From NCBI GenBank assembly GCA_028280025.1, contig JANQMO010000005.1:1-26567 (forward strand): a stretch of DNA of 26,567 bases, written 5' to 3'. The position numbers were made by a program, and so were the translations under genes. This stretch comes from Chlorobium sp. (lineage in GTDB: Bacteria > Bacteroidota > Chlorobiia > Chlorobiales > Chlorobiaceae). Of this stretch, positions 16,354-23,273 are shown piece by piece. Position 1 is the stretch's first letter. Every line of letters starts with the position of its first letter. The notes under the pieces were generated by a model. That model made no database searches. It saw only the letters and a program-made list of their open reading frames with translations, and was not told the DNA's origin.

Positions 16354-17628
16354 ATGTCAATTCCCATTGAGAAACACCCTTGTTTTAACGATAAATCGCG
16401 ACATACCTTCGGACGCCTGCACCTGCCCGTCGCCCCGAAATGCAATATCCAGTGCAATTACTGCAACAGGAAATTCGACTGCATGAACGAAAACAGACCG
16501 GGAGTCACCAGCAAAATACTGACCCCGCACCAGGCATTGCAGTATCTCGAAAGAGCAAAGGAACTTTCACCGAACATCAGCGTCGTCGGCATTGCAGGAC
16601 CGGGAGATCCTTTCGCCAATCCGCAGGAAACGCTTGAAACACTCCGGCTTGTCCGCAAGAAGTATCCCGACATGCTTCTTTGCGTCGCAACCAACGGTCT
16701 CGATATCCTGCCATGGATCGAGGAGCTTGCCGAGCTCCGGGTCAGCCATGTGACACTGACCATCAATGCAGTCGATCCTGAGACAGGAGCGGAAATCTAT
16801 GCCTGGGTACGCCACAGAAAAAAAGTGTACCGGGACACAATGGGCGCCTCCGTACTGCTCGAGAACCAGCTCAAAGCGCTTGAACGCCTCAAGGAATATG
16901 GCATTACGGCAAAGATCAACTCTATCATTATTCCCGGCATCAATGAACGCCACGTGACCGATGTCGCCAAAAAGGTCTCTGAGCTTGGGGCCGACATTTT
17001 CAACGCACTTCCTTACTACAAGACTGAAGAAACAGTATTTGAAAACCTGCCTGAACCGCATCCGGCAATGGTAACCGCCATTCAGCAAGAAACCGCAAGG
17101 TATCTTCCTCAAATGAAGCACTGCGCACGCTGCAGGGCGGATGCCGTCGGCATCATCGGTCAGGAAAACAGCGAGGCAATCATGAACGAACTCGGAAAAG
17201 CGGCTGAACTGCCAAGAAACCCCTCGGAAAACAGACCGTGCGTAGCGGTTGCAAGTATGGAAGGTGTCCTGATAAACCAGCACCTGGGAGAAGCCGATCG
17301 CTTTCTTGTCTATATGATGGACAAAGACCGTGATCGTCCCGTCCTCATCGAATCACGCACGGCTCCGCCGGCAGGAGGAGGCACCATGCGATGGGAAGCC
17401 CTTGGTTCGCTCCTGGCAGACTGCAGGGCGCTTTTGGTCAGCGGGGCCGGTGAATCACCAAAAAAAGTGCTTATTGGCAGCGGTCTGGACGTCTACACAC
17501 TCGAAGGCCTTATTGAAGAAGGCGTGAAAGGTGTTTTTAACGGCAGGGACATGAGCCGGCTGACACGTATAAGCCAGATGCACGCCTGCAAAACAAATTG
17601 TTCGGGCACCGGAAGCGGATGCGGGTGA
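16354..17628 (+). CDS. nifB: Radical SAM FeMo-cofactor biosynthesis protein NifB with fused NifX-like domain
   Basis: The 424-residue enzyme makes NifB-co, the carbide-containing 8Fe core. The radical SAM CxxxCxxC motif is PKCNIQCNYCNRK (Cys30, Cys34, Cys37), with the SAM-binding GIAGPGDP near 79-86 and the family block NSIIIPGINE near 189-198. KHCARCRADAVG (256-265) carries Cys for the precursor clusters. From about residue 295 to 410 a NifX/NafY-like domain follows (RPCVAVASMEGVLINQHLGE), the common fused form. The end is Cys-rich (Cys412, 416, 423). The start at 16354 follows AAAGGAG. It is the last gene of the operon. Confidence 0.97.
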   Translation: MSIPIEKHPCFNDKSRHTFGRLHLPVAPKCNIQCNYCNRKFDCMNENRPGVTSKILTPHQALQYLERAKELSPNISVVGIAGPGDPFANPQETLETLRLVRKKYPDMLLCVATNGLDILPWIEELAELRVSHVTLTINAVDPETGAEIYAWVRHRKKVYRDTMGASVLLENQLKALERLKEYGITAKINSIIIPGINERHVTDVAKKVSELGADIFNALPYYKTEETVFENLPEPHPAMVTAIQQETARYLPQMKHCARCRADAVGIIGQENSEAIMNELGKAAELPRNPSENRPCVAVASMEGVLINQHLGEADRFLVYMMDKDRDRPVLIESRTAPPAGGGTMRWEALGSLLADCRALLVSGAGESPKKVLIGSGLDVYTLEGLIEEGVKGVFNGRDMSRLTRISQMHACKTNCSGTGSGCG

Positions 17629-17644
17629 GGAATGCGCTACGCGC

Positions 17645-17724
17645 TGTTGAATTGTTGAACTGTTGAATTGTTGATCTGTTGAATTGCTGATCTGTTGAAT
17701 TGCTGATCTGTTGAATTGCTGATC
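17645..17724. repeat. Octamer tandem array (TGTTGAAT/TGCTGATC), 10 copies
   Basis: Ten exact eight-base units without gaps start 17 bases after the nifB stop. Units alternate TGTTGAAT with TGTTGAAC, TGTTGATC and TGCTGATC, so the right half has a 16-base higher-order repeat. Confidence 0.9.
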
Positions 17725-17755
17725 TGTTTATAAGTCAAGGTCTTAAAAGTAGATA

Positions 17756-17784
17756 TTGACAATAAACCGTTCTCTTTGTTTAAC
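17756..17784 (+). promoter_or_regulatory. Probable sigma-70 promoter of the [2Fe-2S] ferredoxin gene
   Basis: TTGACA (17756-17761), a 17-base spacer and TTTAAC (17779-17784) give a perfect -35 box and a weaker -10 box just upstream of the ferredoxin start. It implies that the gene can be expressed apart from the nif operon. Confidence 0.5.
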
Positions 17785-17804
17785 CTATTTATACCAATAC
17801 ACTC

Positions 17805-18116
17805 ATGGAAACACCGAAACATCACATTCTTGTCTGCGGCAGTTTCAGGGCACAGGGAACTCCTCAGGGGATCTGCCATAAAAAGGAGTCTTCACAGTTG
17901 TTGCCTTACCTTGAAAGCGAACTTTCCGACCGCGGCATGACCGATGTCATTGTATCGGCAACGGCATGTCTCAATGTCTGTGAAAAAGGACCTATCGTCG
18001 TCATTCATCCGGAAAACCACTGGTACGGAGAGATTGACAGCGAAGATAAAATGGATGAAATTCTCGACGCGCTCGAAGAAGGAGACGCCTGTGAGGAATA
18101 CCTGATCAGCGAATAG
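17805..18116 (+). CDS. Thioredoxin-like [2Fe-2S] ferredoxin
   Basis: The 103-residue product belongs to the Clostridium pasteurianum/Shethna FeSI type of ferredoxins with a thioredoxin-like fold. Four Cys fit the cluster pattern: ILVCGSFRAQGTPQGICHKK (Cys11, Cys24) and ATACLNVCEKGP (Cys55, Cys59). The family blocks VVIHPENHWYGEI and a C-terminal acidic helix follow. This type has been shown to interact with nitrogenase in clostridia and Azotobacter and is often nif-linked, so a part in nitrogen fixation, such as electron transfer or conformational protection of the enzyme, is likely here. It starts at 17805 without a clear Shine-Dalgarno and has its own promoter-like sequence. It converges with the hybrid kinase gene. 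Confidence 0.92.
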   Translation: METPKHHILVCGSFRAQGTPQGICHKKESSQLLPYLESELSDRGMTDVIVSATACLNVCEKGPIVVIHPENHWYGEIDSEDKMDEILDALEEGDACEEYLISE

Positions 18117-18125
18117 AGCCGACCT

Positions 18126-18226
18126 CATAAGTCTCACAATTTTTCGCAGTCATCCCTGGGCCTGTCTTATGAAATAGATGTCTGGATTTCACGGGGCGGC
18201 AGGACTCTCCGGCGGTAACTGGCAAT
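18126..18226. repeat. Palindromic intergenic repeat, copy B (short form)
   Basis: The words AGTCATCC, GAAATAGATGTCTGGATTTC and ATTTCACGGGGCGGCA recur from copy A at 1907-2090, in the same order. Copy B has only one GAAAT...ATTTC arm and looks like a deletion derivative of the two-armed copy A. It too lies between convergent genes. Confidence 0.65.
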
Positions 18227-18262
18227 CGTTATTTCAAGGGAATAACTACCATTCCGGAAACG

Positions 18263-20275
18263 TCAGTGAACATCGGCAAGAGGAAGCCACCGCTGAAGCA
18301 TACCCGTCATGACCTTTCGCTCAACCGGCTTGGGGATGTAGTCATCCATGCCTGCATCAAGGCATTGCTGCCGGTCCTCTTTTGTCACGTTTGCAGTCAT
18401 GGCAACTATGGGAATATCGTTATTGAGAACATCCGGTGATTTCCGGATTGTCCTTGCCGCCTCAAACCCGTCCATGACCGGCATTTGAAGGTCCATGAGT
18501 ACAAGACCGTAATTGTCATTGCAGAGAGCCTCGACAGCTTCAGCCCCATTGAAAGCAATGTCAATTGAATAACCCATTTTCTCCAGCATGGCGCGGGCAA
18601 CCTTCTGGTTGATCGCATTATCCTCGACAAGCAGCACTTTTTTCTTTTCCTGCACCCGGCTCCCGGCCAATACCGCACCACGTTCATCAGATGCAGAATC
18701 TTTACCTGCAATACTGCATGAGTCAGTATCGTTCGGTCTTTCAAGACAAAGCGAGAAGGCAAACGTGGAACCGTCTCGTTCACTGCTTTCAAGCTGTATA
18801 TCCCCGCCCATAAATGAGACAAGTTTCCTCACGATAGCAAGACCAAGTCCCGTTCCGCCCTCTTTGCGCGTTGATGAGGCATCGATCTGGGTAAACGGCT
18901 GAAAAATCTGTTCCTGCCGGTCCGGCGGTATACCGATACCCGTGTCCTTTACCAAGATATTCAGAACCACTTCATCATCGCTTTGCGAAACCATATTGAC
19001 TGCAACAAGCACCTGCCCGCGACAGGTAAACTTGATGGCATTCTGGATCAGGTTCAGGAGAACCTGTTTCAGATACTCTGCATAGCCGATCAGCGTGCAT
19101 GGTATCTTCTCGTCAATATCACCTGCAAGAACAAGGCCCTTGTTGTTTGCCTTTTCTTTCATGATGGCGATGATATCTCCAAACAGGTCTCTCACGTTGA
19201 ACACCTCTTTATCCGCATCGACACGACCGGCGTCGATCCTGCTGAAGTCGAGAATATCATTGATAAGCGTCAACAGCATTCTCGAGCTCGAATAGAGCGT
19301 ATCGGTATAGTAGCGCTGGTCCTTGTCGAGCTTGGTCTCGACAAGCAGTTCAGTCATACCGATGATCGCGTGCAGCGGGGTTCGAACCTCATGCGATATA
19401 TTTGCAAGAAACTCGCTTTTTGCCTTGTTGGCGCTCTCGGCTTCCAGGCGGGCCTTTTTCAGATTTTCGATGAGTTCCTGCTGAATGGTGTCCTTCTCGT
19501 CAGCCTTGCGTTTTTCTTCTGCAAGTTTTTCGTTGAGGCTGCGGGAATCTTCGAGTGCATTTCTTGTTTCCCGGGCCTGCTCCTCCTGCCTCTGTTTCAG
19601 TTCAAGAAGATCGCTTCGGAGAAGAAGAATGATCCGGTAGAGCTCGTTGAGCGGATGTTCGGGAGGATAATAATCGTCAGATTCATAAGCATCGGCGTTC
19701 CAGTCATCAAAAAGAAGATTGCCGCATAGTGCAGCAAACTCCTCTATTTCCCTGCGGGAAATAACCAGCTCCTCTTTCTCCGGCGGAACCTGCTCAGCAA
19801 CCTCATTGTTAATCCGCTGAAACGCTTCATCAACGGAAGCGACAAACACAAAGCGCTGGCTAACGATATTTGCGAAGATCCTCAGCATAGCCCTCATCAA
19901 CTGCGATGCACCGCAGATATAGGTCACTACCGGGCGGCATTTGTATTTTTCATTGAGGCTGTTGAGAGTATTGGCGTAGAGAATGCGGCTGTTGATCGAT
20001 GCCTTATGCACACCGGAATAATCGGCAATTCTTATGTACTCGCACCCGTCGAAAAGACCATCGGCGAAAACACGCTCGACATAGGGAATGCCCTTCTGGG
20101 CAACGACATACTGAATATCTCCGCCAAGAGCGGTAAAGAAGAGTTTGCCCGGAATCGCGCCGCTGTGATAATACACACCTGAACCGGCATCGTCAAACTG
20201 CCATTCAGGCCGGAACTCCAGCATATCATAGCTGAAACGGGAGACACTCCCTTCCCTGGCATTGAACTGGTTCAT
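18263..20275 (-). CDS. Hybrid histidine kinase / response regulator, soluble
   Basis: The 670-residue protein shows, in order, an unrecognised N-terminal domain (about 20-160), a linker, a coiled coil (about 210-285), the dimerisation/phosphoacceptor region with the His in SHEVRTP (His295), a HATPase domain (NLIQNAIKFT, DTGIGIP, GGTGLGLAIV) and a receiver domain with LLVEDN and the phospho-Asp in VLMDLQMPVMDG (Asp595). There are no membrane helices or PAS/GAF signatures, so it senses a cytoplasmic signal. No output domain is present, so the phosphate must be passed on or the receiver tunes the kinase. The ATG at 20275 is preferred to a TTG six codons upstream. It follows hypE on the same strand after 150 bases that contain a promoter-like pair and a palindrome, so it may be transcribed alone. 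Confidence 0.9.
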   Translation of the reverse strand: MNQFNAREGSVSRFSYDMLEFRPEWQFDDAGSGVYYHSGAIPGKLFFTALGGDIQYVVAQKGIPYVERVFADGLFDGCEYIRIADYSGVHKASINSRILYANTLNSLNEKYKCRPVVTYICGASQLMRAMLRIFANIVSQRFVFVASVDEAFQRINNEVAEQVPPEKEELVISRREIEEFAALCGNLLFDDWNADAYESDDYYPPEHPLNELYRIILLLRSDLLELKQRQEEQARETRNALEDSRSLNEKLAEEKRKADEKDTIQQELIENLKKARLEAESANKAKSEFLANISHEVRTPLHAIIGMTELLVETKLDKDQRYYTDTLYSSSRMLLTLINDILDFSRIDAGRVDADKEVFNVRDLFGDIIAIMKEKANNKGLVLAGDIDEKIPCTLIGYAEYLKQVLLNLIQNAIKFTCRGQVLVAVNMVSQSDDEVVLNILVKDTGIGIPPDRQEQIFQPFTQIDASSTRKEGGTGLGLAIVRKLVSFMGGDIQLESSERDGSTFAFSLCLERPNDTDSCSIAGKDSASDERGAVLAGSRVQEKKKVLLVEDNAINQKVARAMLEKMGYSIDIAFNGAEAVEALCNDNYGLVLMDLQMPVMDGFEAARTIRKSPDVLNNDIPIVAMTANVTKEDRQQCLDAGMDDYIPKPVERKVMTGMLQRWLPLADVH

Positions 20276-20316
20276 CGGAGCTGGTATTGACAAGCCCGGA
20301 GCTTATGCAACATGTT

Positions 20317-20333
20317 TGCAAATGGAATTTGCA
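20317..20333. promoter_or_regulatory. Palindrome upstream of the hybrid kinase
   Basis: TGCAAAT-GGA-ATTTGCA is a perfect 7-3-7 inverted repeat 42 bases upstream of the kinase ATG. On the minus strand a possible promoter lies just before it: TTGCCA (20391-20386), 16 bases, TAAATT (20369-20364). A site at this place in the leader could act as an operator. Confidence 0.45.
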
Positions 20334-20425
20334 TTGGGGCGTTTTAGAGGAACCTATAAAAATAATTTACAGTATTTTCACGTATTGGCAAATAAAAAAG
20401 TCCCCCTGTGCCGGTCAAGAAACGA

Positions 20426-21469
20426 TCAACAGATTCTCGGCAGCTGCTCGCCCAGCGGCATATCGAGAATGCGTCTGCCTCCGAGTGCTGTTCGAACAAC
20501 CACCATGCCGGGATGCTCTTTCACCACGGTACCGATGATCGCTGCCATTCCCGAAGATGCGTCCTCATGCCCCTGCATGATTCGCAAAACGTCTTCAGCA
20601 CGCTTTTGAGGTACTGCAACAACAACCTTTCCCTCGTTGGCAACCGTCAAGGGATCTATTCCGAGCAGTTCACATGCCCCCTGAACTTCAGGCCTGACGG
20701 GCAAACGGTCCTCTTCGACAACAATGCCTTTGCCCGACGCGTCAGCCAGCTCGTTCAGCGTTGACGCCAGACCGCCTCTGGTAGGGTCCCTCATGGCATG
20801 CACTTCGGGAACGTCACGCAAGATCGACGAGATCATACGATTGAGCGCAACGGTATCGCTTGAAATCTCCGACTGGAACGACAATCCTTCCCGCGCGGTC
20901 ATAACGGCCATACCGTGATCTCCCAGTGAACCGGATACCAGAATGGCGTCTCCTTCCCTGAGATTTTTGCAGGACAGGTCAAACCGGTCTTCGATAAGAC
21001 CGATCCCGGACGTATTGATGAATATCCCGTCACACTGCCCTTTACCCACAACCTTTGTGTCCCCGGTAACGATGCTGACTCCGGCCGCGGCTGCGGCAGT
21101 TGCCATGGCAGACACAATTTTTGTAAGATCCGAAAAGAAAAATCCCTCTTCAATGACAAATCCTGCACTGAGGTACAAAGGCACCGCGCCGCCAACGGCA
21201 AGATCGTTCACCGTCCCGTTCACGGCCAGATCACCGATGTTCCCGCCGGGGAAAAAAAGCGGACTGACCACAAATGTATCGGTCGTAAACGCAATCTTTC
21301 CCGGTCCAAGAGAAATCCTTGCCTGATCGTCGAGCATATCGAGGATGCTGTTACCAAAGGACGGTAAAAAAACGGTCCGGGTAAGTTCACGAGAAAGCAC
21401 TCCTCCCGCCCCATGTGCCATCTGCACGGTTTCATGCCGTGAATGCGGTGCAGGACATTGCAGATCCAT
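20426..21469 (-). CDS. hypE: Hydrogenase maturation protein HypE
   Basis: The 347-residue ATP-dependent dehydratase turns the carbamoyl group, delivered by HypF to its C-terminal Cys, into the thiocyanate that gives the cyanide ligands of the [NiFe] site. The required C-terminal Cys is present (ending PRIC). The PurM-like fold blocks are visible: MAHGAGG at 17-23, DTFVVSPLFFPGGNIGDLA near 64-82, VNDLAVGGA, GDTKVVGKG, and MRDPTRGGLAST near 230-241. The protein starts at 21469 without a clear Shine-Dalgarno. It is the last hyp gene of the leftward set hypB-F-C-D-E, separated from hypD by repeat DNA of about 210 bases. Confidence 0.96.
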   Translation of the reverse strand: MDLQCPAPHSRHETVQMAHGAGGVLSRELTRTVFLPSFGNSILDMLDDQARISLGPGKIAFTTDTFVVSPLFFPGGNIGDLAVNGTVNDLAVGGAVPLYLSAGFVIEEGFFFSDLTKIVSAMATAAAAAGVSIVTGDTKVVGKGQCDGIFINTSGIGLIEDRFDLSCKNLREGDAILVSGSLGDHGMAVMTAREGLSFQSEISSDTVALNRMISSILRDVPEVHAMRDPTRGGLASTLNELADASGKGIVVEEDRLPVRPEVQGACELLGIDPLTVANEGKVVVAVPQKRAEDVLRIMQGHEDASSGMAAIIGTVVKEHPGMVVVRTALGGRRILDMPLGEQLPRIC

Positions 21470-21549
21470 AGATATAATTAATTTGATTTATCTGGCTGGA
21501 AAACCATCCATCCATCAAGCTGCCGCTCACTCATAGCTCATTGCTTCCT

Positions 21550-21574
21550 ACTGAGAACCGAGAACTGAGAACTT
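21550..21574. repeat. Degenerate heptamer repeat (AGAACTG family)
   Basis: ACTGAGAACCGAGAACTGAG plus a few bases repeats the unit AGAACTG three times with one substitution. It matches 2168-2203 and, on the other strand, the perfect array at 7907-7987. Confidence 0.6.
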
Positions 21575-21583
21575 CCCCCTCCT

Positions 21584-21671
21584 TACTCCTGCGAACAAAG
21601 TGAGCTACTACTTGCTACTGCGAGCAAAAGCGAGCTACTCCTGCGCACAACGTGCGCTACTCCTGACTCCT
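21584..21671. repeat. Hairpin repeat family (GCGCAC-n-GTGCGC), three units between hypD and hypE
   Basis: Three units with a common linker, TACTCCT or TACTACTTGCTACT, flank short inverted repeats: GCGAAC-AAA-GTGAGC, GCGAGC-AAAA-GCGAGC and GCGCAC-AAC-GTGCGC. The block ends just beyond the stop codon of hypD. Related units occur at 22894-22958. Confidence 0.75.
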
Positions 21672-21679
21672 TTTTGTCA

Positions 21680-22768
21680 TCAAACCTTTCTCTGATATTT
21701 AAAATATGCTGCGCAGGCACCCTCTCCCGAAACCATTGGTGCGCCGAGAGGACTCAAAGGAGTGCACCCGTCGCCGAACGCCGGACATTCATCAGGCTTT
21801 ACAATACCTCGCAGCACATCACCGCTTCTGCAGAGAGGCGACTCAACCGGCTGAATGGACGCCACATCAAACCGCTCCTCGGCGTCGAAAACGGCAAAAC
21901 GTTTACGAAGACAGAGTCCGCTCCGGGGGATCACCCCGATACCTCTCCACTGCCTGTCCGATACCTCGAAAACCTCTTCGACCGCACTGCGCGCCGTAAG
22001 GTTACCCTCGCGCTCGACAACCCTCGCGTACTCATTCTCAACTCCTGACATGCCCGATTCAAGCATTGTGACCGCCCGCAGAATTCCGGCAAGAATATCC
22101 ACCGGCTCAAAACCAGTGGGCACAATGGGAACATGAAACGTGTCCGCCAGAGCCTCATAGGCTTCATAACCTGTAACCGTACATACATGCCCTGCAGCAA
22201 GAAAACCGTCTACGGCACAATCCCCGGATGAAAGAATAGCATGCATTGCAGGAGGCACCATGAACTGGCTCACCAGTTCACTGAAATTATCCAGACCCTC
22301 ACGCTCAGCCTGCAAAACCGCCATGGCATTTCCCGGTGCCGTTGTTTCGAATCCAACGGCAAGAAAAACAACCTCTTTTCCAGGATTGTCCCTTGCAATC
22401 TTCACTGCCTCGAGAGAGGAATAGACGATACGGACATCGGCTCCTTCGCTCCTGGCAGTCAACAGATCCTTTTCGCTTCCGGGAACCCGGAGCATATCGC
22501 CAAAACTCGCAAGCACGACACCAGACCTCGAAGCGATCGACAGGGCCCTGTCCAGGGTCTCTATCGGTGTCACGCAAACAGGACATCCCGGTCCGTGCAG
22601 AAGACGAACAGCATCGGGAAGAACCTGGTCGATACCGTTTCGAATAATGGAATGAGTCTGTCCCCCGCAGATTTCCATAATGGTCCAGGGACGCGTTACG
22701 GTCTTTGCGATCTCTGCAAGAATCGCCCTCGCCCTGGTGGGGTCTCTGTATTCATCGATATATTTCAT
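21680..22768 (-). CDS. hypD: Hydrogenase maturation protein HypD
   Basis: The 362-residue iron-sulfur protein forms with HypC the platform on which the Fe(CN)2CO unit of [NiFe] hydrogenase is assembled. Signature blocks are EICGGQTHSI (Cys34), LLHGPGCPVCVTP (two Cys, near 66-69), GFETTAPGNA and the Cys-rich C-terminus with CRSGDVLRG, CPAFGDGCTPLSP and EGACAAYF, which carries the [4Fe-4S] ligands. The ATG at 22768 gives the usual length. It lies 175 bases after hypC in the transcription direction, with repeat DNA in the gap. Confidence 0.96.
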   Translation of the reverse strand: MKYIDEYRDPTRARAILAEIAKTVTRPWTIMEICGGQTHSIIRNGIDQVLPDAVRLLHGPGCPVCVTPIETLDRALSIASRSGVVLASFGDMLRVPGSEKDLLTARSEGADVRIVYSSLEAVKIARDNPGKEVVFLAVGFETTAPGNAMAVLQAEREGLDNFSELVSQFMVPPAMHAILSSGDCAVDGFLAAGHVCTVTGYEAYEALADTFHVPIVPTGFEPVDILAGILRAVTMLESGMSGVENEYARVVEREGNLTARSAVEEVFEVSDRQWRGIGVIPRSGLCLRKRFAVFDAEERFDVASIQPVESPLCRSGDVLRGIVKPDECPAFGDGCTPLSPLGAPMVSGEGACAAYFKYQRKV

Positions 22769-22893
22769 AGCTGAATTGCTGGTTGGCTTGACAGCTGGTT
22801 AGCCGGATAGTTTTTTTATCTCCCTGGAACGTCATGGCAAAAGATTTTTCACCCCTGCAACTATTTGTTTTACTGAAAACTGCCAACTATTCT

Positions 22894-22958
22894 TACTCCT
22901 GCGCACGAAGTGCGCTACTCCTTGCTCCTGCGAACAAAGTGAGCTACTCCTGGCTCCT
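22894..22958. repeat. Hairpin repeat family, two units at the hypC 3' end
   Basis: TACTCCT linkers alternate with GCGCAC-GAA-GTGCGC (22901-22915) and GCGAAC-AAA-GTGAGC (22930-22944). The block runs into the hypC gene: its last codons and stop (22944-22958, minus strand) are made of the linker. Confidence 0.75.
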
Positions 22959-23183
22959 CTTCCCCAGCAACTCGTCCCACAGCTTCAGGCTCTCTGCGGC
23001 TTCTTCCTCATCGATGATCTTCAGGGCAAAACCCGCGTGAACGATAGTGTACTGACCGATCTGGATATCAGGGACATATTCCAGGCACGCTCGGGTGAGT
23101 GAACCGTTCACATCTACCGATCCCATTTTCATGCCGTTTTCGTCGCTGATGGAAACAACCTTTCCCGGTATGGCTAAACACAT
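22944..23183 (-). CDS. hypC: Hydrogenase maturation chaperone HypC
   Basis: The 79-residue protein starts MCLAIPGKVV; its Cys2 binds the iron centre and the hydrogenase large subunit. HypC and HypD pass the Fe(CN)2CO group to the hydrogenase precursor. The blocks GSVDVNG, YVPDIQIGQYTIVHAGFALK and a C-terminal helix are typical. I use the ATG at 23183 since MCLAIPG is the fixed family start; longer in-frame readings run into the octamer repeats upstream. The final residues, RSQE, and the stop lie within the hairpin repeat family, so its C-terminus was shaped by repeat insertion. Confidence 0.95.
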   Translation of the reverse strand: MCLAIPGKVVSISDENGMKMGSVDVNGSLTRACLEYVPDIQIGQYTIVHAGFALKIIDEEEAAESLKLWDELLGKRSQE

Positions 23184-23196
23184 GGCACTACATCGT

Positions 23197-23244
23197 TGTT
23201 GAGTTGTTGAACTGTTGATTTGTTGATTTGTTGATTTGTTGAGC
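23197..23244. repeat. Octamer tandem array upstream of hypC, 6 copies
   Basis: Six gap-free units TGTTGAGT, TGTTGAAC, three of TGTTGATT and TGTTGAGC, ending 13 bases before the hypC start codon, between hypF and hypC. Variation in copy number here could change the translation spacing of hypC. Confidence 0.9.
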
Positions 23245-23273
23245 CTGATCCTGATATCATGCACATGAAAAAA

